Assembly: GCF_033971905.1 (NCBI RefSeq)
Contig: NZ_JALBUT010000006.1
Location: 62,001-126,000, forward strand
DNA from: Intestinicryptomonas porci
GTDB taxonomy: Bacteria > Verrucomicrobiota > Verrucomicrobiia > Opitutales > Intestinicryptomonadaceae
Direction: 5' to 3'
DNA length: 64,000 nt
A program made the position numbers and the translations under genes. Numbering within the stretch: the stretch's first letter is position 1; each line of letters begins with the position of its first letter. Positions 43,299 to 52,564 of the stretch are shown here, one piece after another. The notes beneath the pieces are model-generated. The model was not told where the DNA came from, made no database searches, and saw only the letters and a list, made by a program, of their open reading frames with translations.

Positions 43299-44417
43299 TT
43301 AACGCCTTTCGGAAACGAATTTATAAAATTCCTCGTAAACCGAATCTGAATTTTTAGGGCCTTTCGTGCCTTCGGGATAGAAAATAACCGACATTGTGTT
43401 TTCGCTTTTAAGCCCCGCGATGGAATTGTCGTCTATATTGACATATGAAACTTCCAAACCTGTGCCTTCGAGCGAATTTTCATCAACCACAAAATCTATG
43501 TTGTGCGCCGAAACCCTCACTAAATCGGTTGCGACATTCTTTACAGGCTGGCTGTTTTTGCGCCCGAATTTCAGTTCGCGGATTTTCGCGCCGTTTGCCA
43601 TGGCAATCGCCAAATGCCCCAAGCCGATGCCCAAAACGGGATATTTCTTTTGAAGAGCCTTTATGTTTTCCAAAACAGAGGCGCAAACCAAACCCGCTCC
43701 GCTTGAAACAAACACGCAGTCGGGATTTGACGCCTCGATTTCCGAAACTTCCGCACTTGACGGGAAAACCTGCAAGTCAAAGCCATTGTACGCGAGCGTC
43801 TGCAAAATTGAATTTGCCGCTCCCAAATCAATGACTGCGCATTTTTTCAGGGGCGTTTTACGGACAGACTTGTAAATATCGGTGCCGCTTACCGAAAACG
43901 GAGCGATGTTTGAATCGTCAAACTTGTATTGAGACTTGCAAGACGCGCCAAAATCCTTGCCGCCAAAGCCATTCCACGACTTCGCAAGCTCAACCGCCTT
44001 GTCTTCCGAAATATCTTCGGTTGAGAGGCACGCACCCATTGCGCCGTCACGCACAATTTTCATTGCGATTGCACGAGTATCCAAGCCTTCAATGCCCGGA
44101 ATGCCGTTTGAAACGAGATAATCGTTCAATGACCCTTCGCTTCTCCAGTTGCTTACAATGGAGCTGTTGCGCATAACAGCCAAGCCTTCAATCCAAACCC
44201 TGCCGCTTTGCGCGTCGGCTGAATTTACGCCATAGTTTCCGACTTCAACCGCGGTAAGCACCATGATTTGCCCTGCGCTTGCGGGGTCGCTTATAAGCTC
44301 CTGATAGCCCATAACCGCGCTGTTGAAGGTCGCCTTGCCCACTCTGGTTGTCTTTGCGCCGAACGAAGAGCCTGTAAACACTGTTCCGTCGGCGAATGCC
44401 AAAATTGCCTTACCCAT
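43299..44417 (-). CDS. carA: Carbamoyl-phosphate synthase small subunit, glutaminase residues lost
   Basis: A 372-residue homologue of CarA, whose class I glutaminase normally feeds ammonia to CarB. The N-terminal domain (VFTGSSFGAKTTRVGKATFNSAVMGYQELISDP) and the overall length are intact. Key residues of the glutaminase are replaced. The catalytic Cys of GICLGHQ is Gly265 in LGIGLGHLAIA; the catalytic His of HPE is Tyr347 in FYPEG; the oxyanion loop GPGDP reads GAGLV; and the Gln-binding Gln and Ser are Leu and Ala. Glu349 is kept. It is probably structural or regulatory, with free ammonia as donor. It starts 4 nt after carB. Confidence 0.92.
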   Translation of the reverse strand: MGKAILAFADGTVFTGSSFGAKTTRVGKATFNSAVMGYQELISDPASAGQIMVLTAVEVGNYGVNSADAQSGRVWIEGLAVMRNSSIVSNWRSEGSLNDYLVSNGIPGIEGLDTRAIAMKIVRDGAMGACLSTEDISEDKAVELAKSWNGFGGKDFGASCKSQYKFDDSNIAPFSVSGTDIYKSVRKTPLKKCAVIDLGAANSILQTLAYNGFDLQVFPSSAEVSEIEASNPDCVFVSSGAGLVCASVLENIKALQKKYPVLGIGLGHLAIAMANGAKIRELKFGRKNSQPVKNVATDLVRVSAHNIDFVVDENSLEGTGLEVSYVNIDDNSIAGLKSENTMSVIFYPEGTKGPKNSDSVYEEFYKFVSERR

Positions 44418-44421
44418 AAAA

Positions 44422-47400
44422 TTATTCCTTTGAACCGTTAACCATTTTCATATAATCTTGCAAAGACTGCACGCTCATTTCCTTTTCGCGCATTGCCTCT
44501 ATGCCCTTTACCGCGACGTTTGCCGCCATCATTGTAGTCATTGTGCAAACTTTTTTAAGCAATGCCTCCTGGCGGATTTTGTTTTCGTCAAGGCGCGGAG
44601 TCATTCCGGACGGAGTGTTTATGATTAAATCCATTTCGTCGTTTTTAATCATGTCGATGACGTTCGGGCGCGCCCCTTCGTTCAACTTGTATGTGCGGGT
44701 TACGGGTATTCCGTTTTCAGAAAGAAGCTTCGCAGTTCCCGAAGTCGAGAAAAGCTTAAAGCCGAGAGCAACAAGCCTCTTTGCAATTTCCAAAGCCATA
44801 GGCTTATCGTGGTCTTTAACCGACAAGAATGCGTTGCCCGACTTTGGAAGAGAAGGCTGGGCGGCGTCCTGGCTCTTTGCAAAGGCAGTCAGCAAGTCGG
44901 GGCCCAAGCCCATTACTTCGCCTGTGGAGCGCATTTCGGGGCTTAGCATAATAGTCGCGCCCCTGAAACGCACAAACGGGAACACCGATTCCTTTACGGC
45001 GACAAAAGGAACTTTCACTTCCTTTGTAAAGCCCAAGTCTTTCAGCTTTTCGCCGGCCATTACGCGCGCGCCGATTTTCGCAAGCGGAACGCCGATTACT
45101 TTCGAGCAGAACGGAACAGTGCGCGATGCCCTCGGATTTACTTCAAGCAAATAAAGCTCGTTGTCCTTTATCGCAAACTGTATGTTCATAAGTCCGACAA
45201 CCTTCAATTCCTTTGCGAGGGCGTAAGTTGCCTGCCGCACCTCTTCAAGCATTTTTTCGGAGAGCGTGTGCGGGGGAAGCACCATTGCCGCGTCGCCCGA
45301 ATGCACGCCCGCGTACTCGATGTGTTCAAGCATTCCGCCAACAACGGTTGTTTCGCCGTCTGAAATTGCGTCAACGTCAAGCTCGATTGCGTCTTCAAGG
45401 AATTTGTCAAGAAGAACCGGCTTGCCTGGCGCCGCTTCAAATGCCTCGCGGATTACCTTTTTCATATCGTCCATGTTATAGACGATGAACATGCCTCTTC
45501 CGCCCAAAACGAAGCTTGGCCTTAACAAAATCGGGAAACCTATCTTGCCCGCAAGTTCGTAAGCCTGCTCGGGATTCATTGCAGTCGCGTTTACGGGCTG
45601 CTTCAAATGGAGCTTGTCGAGAATTTCCTTGAATATTTCGCGGTCTTCGGCGGCATCGATGGATTCAGGGGAAGTTCCGATGATGTTTACGCCGTTTGCC
45701 TTCAACTCGCTCGCCAAGTTTAGCGGAGTCTGCCCGCCGAGCTGGACGATTGCGCCGTCGCAATTTGTCTGCTTGTAAACTTCCAAAACGTCTTCAAGAG
45801 TAAGAGGCTCGAAGAAGAGCTTGTCGGAAGTGTCGTAGTCGGTTGAAACGGTCTCGGGGTTTGAATTTACGATGATTGTTTCGTATCCCGCTTCGCGGAG
45901 CGCAAACGAGGCGTGGACGCAGCAATAGTCGAACTCGATGCCCTGCCCTATTCTGTTCGGACCGCCGCCGATAATCATGATTTTCTTCTTGTCGGAATGC
46001 TTGATTTCGCTTTCCGCGCCGTAGGTGGAATAGTAATACGGATTTACCGCGCTAAATTCTCCTGCGCAAGTGTCAACAAGCCTGTAAACAGTGTTGATAC
46101 CCCATTCTTCGCGCAATTTTTTGATGTTGCGGATTTTCGTGGAGCAGATGTCGGCTATCTGCAAGTCGGTAAAGCCCGAAGATTTTGCCTCCTGCAAAAG
46201 CTCTTTTGTCATGTTCAAAAGACCCGATTTACGCAAATTCTTTTCGGTTTCGACAATTTCTGATATTTGGCGTATGAACCACGGGTCGATATTGGTAAGC
46301 TCGCAAATTTGCTCCTCTGCCATTCCCGCCAAAAGCGCGTAGCGGATATAAAACATTCTGTTTGCCGTCGGGCGCACCAAATTCTTTGTGATTTCAGAAA
46401 TGTCCGAAACTTCAAAGCCGCCGAACTTTCCGCCGCCGCCCAAGCCGCGCGCGCCGATTTCCAAGGAGCGGATTGCCTTTTGAATAGCCTCCTTGAAAGT
46501 CCTGCCAATCGACATAACTTCGCCGACGGATTTCATGGAGCTTGTCAAAGTGTCGTCCGCGCCCACGAACTTTTCAAATGCAAAGCGCGGATATTTTGCT
46601 ACGATGTAGTCAACCGTAGGCTCAAAGCTTGCGGGAATTGTCTTTACAATGTCGTTTTTAAGCTCGTCCAACGTGTAGCCGACCGCGAGTTTTGCCGCCA
46701 TCTTTGCGATGGGGAAACCCGTAGCCTTAGAAGCGAGCGCGGATGAGCGCGATACGCGCGGATTCATTTCGATAATGACAATCCTGCCCGTCTTGGGATC
46801 AGCCGCAAACTGGATGTTCGAGCCGCCCGATTCAACTCCGATTTCGCGAATGATTGCAAAAGAGGCGTCGCGCATAAGCTGGTATTCTTTGTTCGTCAAA
46901 GTCAGCGCGGGAGCAATGGTGATTGAGTCGCCCGTATGGACGCCCATGGGGTCGAAATTTTCAATGGAGCAAATTACGATGCACTGGTCTTTTTTGTCGC
47001 GCATTACTTCGATTTCGATTTCCTTCCAGCCTATAAGGCTTTCTTCAATCAAAATTTCAGTGACGGGAGAGGCTTCCAAACCGAATGCAACCATTCTTTC
47101 AAATTCGTCGCGGTTGTAGGCGATGCCGCTGCCCGTGCCGCCCAAAGTAAAACTCGGTCTTATAATTACAGGATAACGCTTGTGCTCTTCAATCCAGCTT
47201 ACCGCCTCTTCCATAGTGTGGACAACTGCGCTCTTAGGCACGTCCAGACCGATTTTTATCATCGCTTCGCGGAATTTTTCGCGGTCTTCGCCCTTCTCGA
47301 TGGCTTCCGCCTTTGCGCCAATCATTTCCACGCCGTACTTTTCGAGAATGCCCATGCGGTAGAGTTCCGTGGAAAGATTTAAGCCTGTCTGCCCGCCCAA

Positions 47401-47667
47401 AGTCGGCAAAAGCGCGTCGGGGCGTTCTTTTGCGATGATTTTTTCCAATGATTCGGGAGTGAGAGGCTCAATGTAGGTTACGTCCGCCATCTGGGGGTCG
47501 GTCATAATTGTGGCGGGATTTGAATTTACAAGAATTACCTTGTACCCTTCCTCTCTCAATGCTTTGCAGGCTTGGCTTCCCGAATAGTCAAATTCGCAAG
47601 CTTGGCCGATTACGATAGGCCCTGAGCCTACAATCAATATACTTTTAATATCTGTACGTTTTGCCAT
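44422..47667 (-). CDS. carB: Carbamoyl-phosphate synthase large subunit
   Basis: A 1081-residue enzyme making carbamoyl phosphate from ammonia, bicarbonate and 2 ATP for arginine and pyrimidines. The two ATP-grasp halves are complete (first: SILIVGSGPIVIGQACEFDYSGSQACKAL, ARPSFTLGGTGSG-like RPSFTLGGTGSGIAYN; second: KIMIIGGGPNRIGQGIEFDYCCVHA, LRPSFVLGGRGM). The allosteric C-terminal domain (AFLSVKDHDKPMALEIAKRL, FSTSGTAKLLSENGIPV) is present. The gene precedes carA, the reverse of the usual carA-carB order. A TTGACA box lies upstream near 47735 without a clear -10. Confidence 0.96.
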   Translation of the reverse strand: MAKRTDIKSILIVGSGPIVIGQACEFDYSGSQACKALREEGYKVILVNSNPATIMTDPQMADVTYIEPLTPESLEKIIAKERPDALLPTLGGQTGLNLSTELYRMGILEKYGVEMIGAKAEAIEKGEDREKFREAMIKIGLDVPKSAVVHTMEEAVSWIEEHKRYPVIIRPSFTLGGTGSGIAYNRDEFERMVAFGLEASPVTEILIEESLIGWKEIEIEVMRDKKDQCIVICSIENFDPMGVHTGDSITIAPALTLTNKEYQLMRDASFAIIREIGVESGGSNIQFAADPKTGRIVIIEMNPRVSRSSALASKATGFPIAKMAAKLAVGYTLDELKNDIVKTIPASFEPTVDYIVAKYPRFAFEKFVGADDTLTSSMKSVGEVMSIGRTFKEAIQKAIRSLEIGARGLGGGGKFGGFEVSDISEITKNLVRPTANRMFYIRYALLAGMAEEQICELTNIDPWFIRQISEIVETEKNLRKSGLLNMTKELLQEAKSSGFTDLQIADICSTKIRNIKKLREEWGINTVYRLVDTCAGEFSAVNPYYYSTYGAESEIKHSDKKKIMIIGGGPNRIGQGIEFDYCCVHASFALREAGYETIIVNSNPETVSTDYDTSDKLFFEPLTLEDVLEVYKQTNCDGAIVQLGGQTPLNLASELKANGVNIIGTSPESIDAAEDREIFKEILDKLHLKQPVNATAMNPEQAYELAGKIGFPILLRPSFVLGGRGMFIVYNMDDMKKVIREAFEAAPGKPVLLDKFLEDAIELDVDAISDGETTVVGGMLEHIEYAGVHSGDAAMVLPPHTLSEKMLEEVRQATYALAKELKVVGLMNIQFAIKDNELYLLEVNPRASRTVPFCSKVIGVPLAKIGARVMAGEKLKDLGFTKEVKVPFVAVKESVFPFVRFRGATIMLSPEMRSTGEVMGLGPDLLTAFAKSQDAAQPSLPKSGNAFLSVKDHDKPMALEIAKRLVALGFKLFSTSGTAKLLSENGIPVTRTYKLNEGARPNVIDMIKNDEMDLIINTPSGMTPRLDENKIRQEALLKKVCTMTTMMAANVAVKGIEAMREKEMSVQSLQDYMKMVNGSKE

Positions 47668-47848
47668 ATTTTTTCAACGCTTATAATTCCGTTGAAAAAT
47701 GTATTGGAAAGCTTTTTAAAACAATGTCAACACACTAATACAAATATGTCTTAATTTTTTGAAAAACTTACAAAATTGTAATGTTTTTACAAAAATGGAA
47801 TTATACGCAAAAAAAATAATTTCTTCGCGAAAAAACATGCGGGCACAA

Positions 47849-47874
47849 AAAAAGCCCCGAAAAAAACGGGGCTT
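47849..47874 (-). terminator. Terminator after the PpiD-like gene
   Basis: AAAGCCCCG (47851-47859) pairs with CGGGGCTT (47867-47874). On the minus strand the stem ends in a T run. Confidence 0.85.
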
Positions 47875-47889
47875 GAAAAAACTAAAAAA

Positions 47890-49536
47890 CTATTCCTCGG
47901 GAACCGCGCTTTTGGGCATTCCCGCATTTATGTAGTGGTTTATGATAAAGCCCGAAGAGACTTGCGAAAATTCCGCGCGGGCACGACGGGCAAGTTTTTC
48001 GATTTCGGCTTTTGAAGCGTTTTTATCGGGAGCGGCAAAAGACTTTGCAAAAACAACAAAGCCTTCGCCCGACAAAGTAACCATAGGCGAAACTTCTCCC
48101 GCCTTCATCATGGGCAAAGTTCTTGCCAATGCTCCGTAAAACTTCGCGTTTTCCATGCCCATTGACATCGGATTTGCAAACGAGAACTTTTCAATGTCCT
48201 TTACTTCAAAGCCGTCCGCTTTCGCCGCCGCTTCAAATGCCTTGGCGTCAGCTTTGGAAGCCTTCATTTTTTCGGCGAAATCCTGCCCTTTTTTGGAGAA
48301 CAATTCGGATTTTTTCTGAGCCAAATAAGCGCGCTCCACTTCCGCTTTAACCTGCGCAAATTCAGGCAGATAAGACGCCTTGCTTTCGCGGAAGAACACC
48401 AAGTACGCCCCGTCTTCGGCGGCAACGGGATCGCAGTAAAACTTCTGTTCGTTAAGCTCAAAGCCTGCGTCAAACACTTCGGCGGGAATGCCGTCGGGCT
48501 TCTTTTCGTCGGGGCGAACCAAGGGCAGGGATTTCAAGCCGAGCTTGGCGTCCGACAGAATTTTCTTAAACTCTGCCGAAGCAAACTTGACGTCGGCATC
48601 GTAAATACCGGTCAAAATTTCGTCAGCCTTGGAAAGAGCGCGGTTTACTGCGTTTGCATTTTTCAAGTCCTTTACGACCTCCGCCTTTACGTCCTTCAAG
48701 TCCTTGGCTTTAATGCCTTTCTCGTCCTGCGTCAAATACTTGCGGATTGTGGAACGGTAAAACTTTTCGATTTCTTCTTCGCTGAAATTTTCATCTGCAA
48801 CCGCAAAATCCTTTGCGGGAATGAACGCGACATCCAAAGCAACCGCGGCTGGAACTCTGAAAGACTCCTTGTTAAGCTCAAAATACTTCTGCAATTCTTC
48901 CTCTGTCGCCTTTGTCTTAGGATTGAATTTTTCGTAATTTAAAGACGCGACCAAAACATTCCAAACGCCGTTTTGCTCTTCGTAAAAGCGCGAAACTTCA
49001 ACGTCGGACACATAACCCGGACCCGCAAAAAGCTTTTCCATCGAGCGCACAACCGCGACAGAAGCCATCATCGCCGCGAACTTGTCTTCGTCAAGTGCCA
49101 TGCTCTTTGTAAACGCGGTTGAAAATTCCTTCCATGCGGCGGCGTCAAACTTGCCGTCTTTTTGGAACTTGGGCAAAGACTTTACAAAAGCTTCAAATTC
49201 TGAATTTGAAATGCGGTTTACGCACATTTTTTTCGCGACATAGCCCAAATACGCGCTTTTAAGCATTGCTTCCGTAAGCGAATTCTGGTCAATCCTCGCG
49301 TCCGAAAGGCGCAAATCCAAAACAGCCTGGCGTTGGAGCTGAGCCATCTGGTACTGGTCGTCGAGATTGTAGCCGTAAAAATTCTTTCTATTTACCGTCG
49401 CTGACGCTTCGTTGCCGCCGAAGAACGGAATGGAAGAGCCAATCGTAAACACGAAAGCTATGATAATCACGAAAAGCAGCACAGAAAAAACAACTTTATG
49501 GTGCTTTTGAAGTAAAACCTGTATCCAAGTAATCAT
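47890..49536 (-). CDS. PpiD/SurA-like periplasmic folding factor
   Basis: A 548-residue protein anchored by one N-terminal membrane helix (HHKVVFSVLLFVIIIAFVFTIGSSIPFF). The SurA_N-like chaperone region follows: VNRKNFYGYNLDDQYQMAQLQRQAVLDLR, then LPKFQKDGKFDAAAWKEF. This arrangement is that of PpiD, a chaperone for proteins leaving the Sec translocon. The C-terminal parvulin-like region (residues about 340-500) is diverged and its catalytic residues are not clear. It is likely a chaperone without strong isomerase activity. Confidence 0.78.
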   Translation of the reverse strand: MITWIQVLLQKHHKVVFSVLLFVIIIAFVFTIGSSIPFFGGNEASATVNRKNFYGYNLDDQYQMAQLQRQAVLDLRLSDARIDQNSLTEAMLKSAYLGYVAKKMCVNRISNSEFEAFVKSLPKFQKDGKFDAAAWKEFSTAFTKSMALDEDKFAAMMASVAVVRSMEKLFAGPGYVSDVEVSRFYEEQNGVWNVLVASLNYEKFNPKTKATEEELQKYFELNKESFRVPAAVALDVAFIPAKDFAVADENFSEEEIEKFYRSTIRKYLTQDEKGIKAKDLKDVKAEVVKDLKNANAVNRALSKADEILTGIYDADVKFASAEFKKILSDAKLGLKSLPLVRPDEKKPDGIPAEVFDAGFELNEQKFYCDPVAAEDGAYLVFFRESKASYLPEFAQVKAEVERAYLAQKKSELFSKKGQDFAEKMKASKADAKAFEAAAKADGFEVKDIEKFSFANPMSMGMENAKFYGALARTLPMMKAGEVSPMVTLSGEGFVVFAKSFAAPDKNASKAEIEKLARRARAEFSQVSSGFIINHYINAGMPKSAVPEE

Positions 49537-49658
49537 AAATGCAATATAAATTTTAAACGGTAAAACTTAAAGGCTTTTTAAGATATGTCAACAAAACAAA
49601 ATATCATAATCGTTTAAAATTGCTTGAAAAAAACGCCTTTATAAAAAAGACTTACCAA

Positions 49659-50354
49659 ATGGCAAAATTGGAAACGGCATTTGTTCTCGGAGCGGGGCTT
49701 GGAACGCGCCTGCGCCCCCTCACGGCAGACACCCCTAAGCCTATGCTCAAAGTGAAGGGAAAGCCGCTAATCGAGCATATTTTTGAAAAGCTGACGGCGG
49801 CGGGAATAAAAAACATAATCATAAACACCCACCACGCCCCGCAAAAGTATTTGGAATATTTTGCGTCTCCATATTACGGCGGAGCAAAAATTACATTTGT
49901 AAACGAGCCTGAATTGCTCGACACGGGCGGAGGCTTAAAAAACATACTTCCGCTCTTTTGTCGCGAAAGCGGAATTTTGGTCTATAACGGCGACATTTTT
50001 TGGGAAGGCGACATTTCAAAATTCATAAGGCATTTTGAAGAAAGCAAAAAATCCGCCTCTCTTATTTTAAGAAGCGAAGGCGCAAACAAAAACGTGGCGG
50101 TAAAAAACGGCTGCGTTTCGGATATGCGTTTTGAAATCGGCGCAAGATACGATAAACTTATGCAGTTTACGGGAATTTTTGCCTGCAAAAAAGAATTTTT
50201 GGACATCGTAAAGAATACACCGCAAAAGAAGTTTTCTACAGTAAAATCCCTTCTTGAAATGATAAAGCTTTACGAAAACTCCGTCGAAGCATACGAGGAC
50301 AATTCAAACTGGACAGACATAGGCACTCCGTCGGAATACGAAAAAATAAAATGA
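49659..50354 (+). CDS. murU: N-acetylmuramate-1-phosphate uridylyltransferase-like protein (MurU type)
   Basis: A 231-residue nucleotidyltransferase. The family signature is GLGTRLRPLTADTPKPML (residues about 13-30), which binds UTP. VYNGDIFWEGDIS holds the metal-binding Asp, and the C-terminus is DNSNWTDIGTPSEYEKIK. Start is the ATG at 49659, since the longer reading from 49620 begins with TTG. It overlaps the next gene (ATGA), an AmgK-like kinase. In Pseudomonas the two make UDP-MurNAc from recycled MurNAc, bypassing fosfomycin-sensitive synthesis. Confidence 0.85.
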   Translation: MAKLETAFVLGAGLGTRLRPLTADTPKPMLKVKGKPLIEHIFEKLTAAGIKNIIINTHHAPQKYLEYFASPYYGGAKITFVNEPELLDTGGGLKNILPLFCRESGILVYNGDIFWEGDISKFIRHFEESKKSASLILRSEGANKNVAVKNGCVSDMRFEIGARYDKLMQFTGIFACKKEFLDIVKNTPQKKFSTVKSLLEMIKLYENSVEAYEDNSNWTDIGTPSEYEKIK

Positions 50355-51304
50355 ACGCTGATTTTTTGAAGTCTATTGGGTTTGAGATGCTTGGCGGTTT
50401 TGAAAAAATCCAAAAAGGGGGAAGCGCGCGCGCGTTTTTCAGATTCTCCGACAAGAATTTGGGTAGTCTCATTTTCTGCGAGTATTCGGGAGAAAAAGAA
50501 GAAAACTTTCTGTACGCCGACATCGCCGAATTTCTATCCCGAAACGGTGTGAGCGTCCCCAAAATACATTTTCACGACAAGCATAAAAGAATGCTTGTAA
50601 TGCAGGACGTTGGCAAAACCGACCTGCTCGATTTCTGCAAAACCGCGGAAAAATCCGACATATCGAAATTCTACAAAAAAGCCCTTTTAAACGCCGCAAT
50701 CTTACACGAAGAAGCCACAAAAGCGCACTTAAAAAATCCCGTAAAACTCATGGCGGGTTTTGACGAAAGCCTTTACGAATGGGAGAGAAATTATTTTTTT
50801 GAAAACCTGATTGAAAACCGATTAAAGCTGAACTTGGAAAGGCCTCTTGAAGAGTGGAAGAAAATCAGCCCAATACTTAAAGAACAGGCTTTGATACACC
50901 GCGATTTACAGTCGCAAAACGTGATTGTAAATGGCGAAAATGTGTTTTTCATCGATTTTCAAGGAATGCGCTTAGGCTCGTTTTGGTACGACTTGGGCTC
51001 TCTTTTGTTCGACCCATACTGCGAAAAGATGGCAGGCGAACTCCGCGAGGAGCTTGCCAATTTCTACTGCGAAACGCGTAAAATTGCTTTCGACAAAAAC
51101 GCCTTTTATGCGGCGTCTTCGCAAAGGCTCATGCAGGCTCTTGGAGCGTACGCCTACCTAAGCGGCGTCAAAAACAAGCCCGAATACTTAAACTACATCG
51201 CCCCTGCGCTGAAAAATTTAAAGGAATGCGCAAGAAACGCAAATCTTGCCAAAACTTTTGAAATCGCCGAAATTGCGCAAAAAAAGCTTGAAGAAACGAA
51301 ATAA
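50351..51304 (+). CDS. amgK: AmgK-like anomeric MurNAc/GlcNAc kinase
   Basis: A 317-residue aminoglycoside-phosphotransferase-fold kinase. The glycine-rich lid is GGSARAFFRFSD, the catalytic loop ALIHRDLQSQNVIV, and the metal-binding Asp lies in FIDFQGMRLGSFWYDLG. In Pseudomonas, AmgK phosphorylates MurNAc at the anomeric carbon and MurU then adds UMP. The start overlaps the murU stop codon, so translation is coupled. The gene order (murU then amgK) is the reverse of Pseudomonas. Confidence 0.85.
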   Translation: MNADFLKSIGFEMLGGFEKIQKGGSARAFFRFSDKNLGSLIFCEYSGEKEENFLYADIAEFLSRNGVSVPKIHFHDKHKRMLVMQDVGKTDLLDFCKTAEKSDISKFYKKALLNAAILHEEATKAHLKNPVKLMAGFDESLYEWERNYFFENLIENRLKLNLERPLEEWKKISPILKEQALIHRDLQSQNVIVNGENVFFIDFQGMRLGSFWYDLGSLLFDPYCEKMAGELREELANFYCETRKIAFDKNAFYAASSQRLMQALGAYAYLSGVKNKPEYLNYIAPALKNLKECARNANLAKTFEIAEIAQKKLEETK

Positions 51305-51323
51305 AAGCCAAAACTTCCATTCC

Positions 51324-51449
51324 ATGTCTCAAACAGTAAAAGAACGCAAAATGCGCCGCAGTTATTTTTTCATATTCTGCTACACGCTCGTGGCGATTAT
51401 GGCAATAATGCAGTTTGCGCTTATCGCGTGGATGGAATTTTTCAGCTAA
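51324..51449 (+). CDS. Small membrane protein, 41 aa
   Basis: A 41-residue reading frame: a basic N-terminus (MSQTVKERKMRRS), one hydrophobic helix (YFFIFCYTLVAIMAIMQFALI) and a short end, AWMEFFS. It lies 19 nt after amgK on the same strand and its stop overlaps the end of the convergent YibE/F gene by 4 nt. It is not recognised. A ribosome-binding site is not obvious, so translation is uncertain. Confidence 0.5.
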   Translation: MSQTVKERKMRRSYFFIFCYTLVAIMAIMQFALIAWMEFFS

Positions 51450-52564
51450 AGCTTTCTTATAAAAAATCCGCCCGCAAGCGCGGTAAGCGGCGCAACCAAA
51501 ACCAGACCGAAAGAGCCTACTATCGTTTTTACGCACTCGGAAGCCACGTAGGGATTGTTTATGAAATCGTCGGGGCTTGTGCCCTGAGCCAAAAAAGCCA
51601 TCATAAGCGTCAAATACCCACCCGCGTATGCCAGCAAAAGAGTGGTTGACATCGTGCCCACAACGCTTCTTCCCATGCGGAACCCCGCCGACACAAGCTC
51701 CTTAAAAGAAATGCTTTTGTCGCGCAAATAAACTTCCTGCATTCCAGCGGCAACGTCCATGCTTAAATCCATCACCGCCCCCGATGACGACAAGAATATC
51801 CCGCCAATAAAAAGCTCCGACAAGTTCAAATGCTCAAAGCCCGAATAAAGCAAGGCTTGCGAAAACGGCATAACCGCCCCGTTTATCGAAAATAATTTTG
51901 TAAAGACTGACGCCATCACGCAACTTGCAAAAATTCCCGCCATGGCCCCGACAAACGCAGTAAGCCCTTTGCGCGTAAATCCCGCAACCAAAAACAAAAT
52001 CGCCCCCGTCAAAATAAACACTGCAAAAAGCGAAACCCATATCGCGCTGTACCCCATAAGGCAAAGCGGAACAACAAGCTTCCAAATGACAAAGCAGGCA
52101 AGCACAAACGAAACCAATGCCTTAAACCCGACAAATCCACCGAAAATCACAAGCAGCACTGCAAAGATTAAAAAGAGCCATATTGTCAAATCCTTCCTGT
52201 AATAATCCTGCGCGTTTATAACGTCAGCCTTGGGGTCTGAGCCGTTCAAAATCGAAACCCACACTACGTCCCCCTCCTTGAACATTTTGTCAAGATCCAT
52301 CTGAGCGCGCAAAATGTTGCGTGCCTCAAAAATTTCCCCCTTGAAGGAACCGCCGAGAATTTCAACTTTGAGCGACTGGTAGCCCTTCTTCAAAATCCCG
52401 ATTTCGTCAATCGAAGAATTGTCAACTTTAACGACCTTTGCACTGCATTTCTGCCCAAGCCCGTCTTCCACGCTTGGATATAAATCCAAAAAATACAGAA
52501 AAACACAAATTCCCGCAAAAATAATTACGGAAATAAAATCATGCGCCTTTATCTTACGCGACAT
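51446..52564 (-). CDS. YibE/F-family membrane protein
   Basis: A 372-residue inner-membrane protein. One N-terminal helix (VIIFAGICVFLYFLDLYPS) precedes a ~100-residue extracytoplasmic region (GQKCSAKVVKVDN, GSFKGEIFEARNIL, GDVVWVSILNGSD). Then come six or more helices with the family signature LFIGGIFLSSSGAVMDLSMDVAAGMQEV. The family's function is not established. It starts directly after the alkaline phosphatase stop, with no gap, so the two are one transcript. Confidence 0.85.
   Translation of the reverse strand: MSRKIKAHDFISVIIFAGICVFLYFLDLYPSVEDGLGQKCSAKVVKVDNSSIDEIGILKKGYQSLKVEILGGSFKGEIFEARNILRAQMDLDKMFKEGDVVWVSILNGSDPKADVINAQDYYRKDLTIWLFLIFAVLLVIFGGFVGFKALVSFVLACFVIWKLVVPLCLMGYSAIWVSLFAVFILTGAILFLVAGFTRKGLTAFVGAMAGIFASCVMASVFTKLFSINGAVMPFSQALLYSGFEHLNLSELFIGGIFLSSSGAVMDLSMDVAAGMQEVYLRDKSISFKELVSAGFRMGRSVVGTMSTTLLLAYAGGYLTLMMAFLAQGTSPDDFINNPYVASECVKTIVGSFGLVLVAPLTALAGGFFIRKL

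Noticed and set aside
44501..45154. 217-residue plus-strand reading frame
   Set aside because: Antisense shadow of carB with no recognisable domain.
47668..47760. carB promoter with TTGACA near 47735
   Set aside because: The -35 box is good but no -10 at 16-18 nt is convincing, so it was not listed as a feature.
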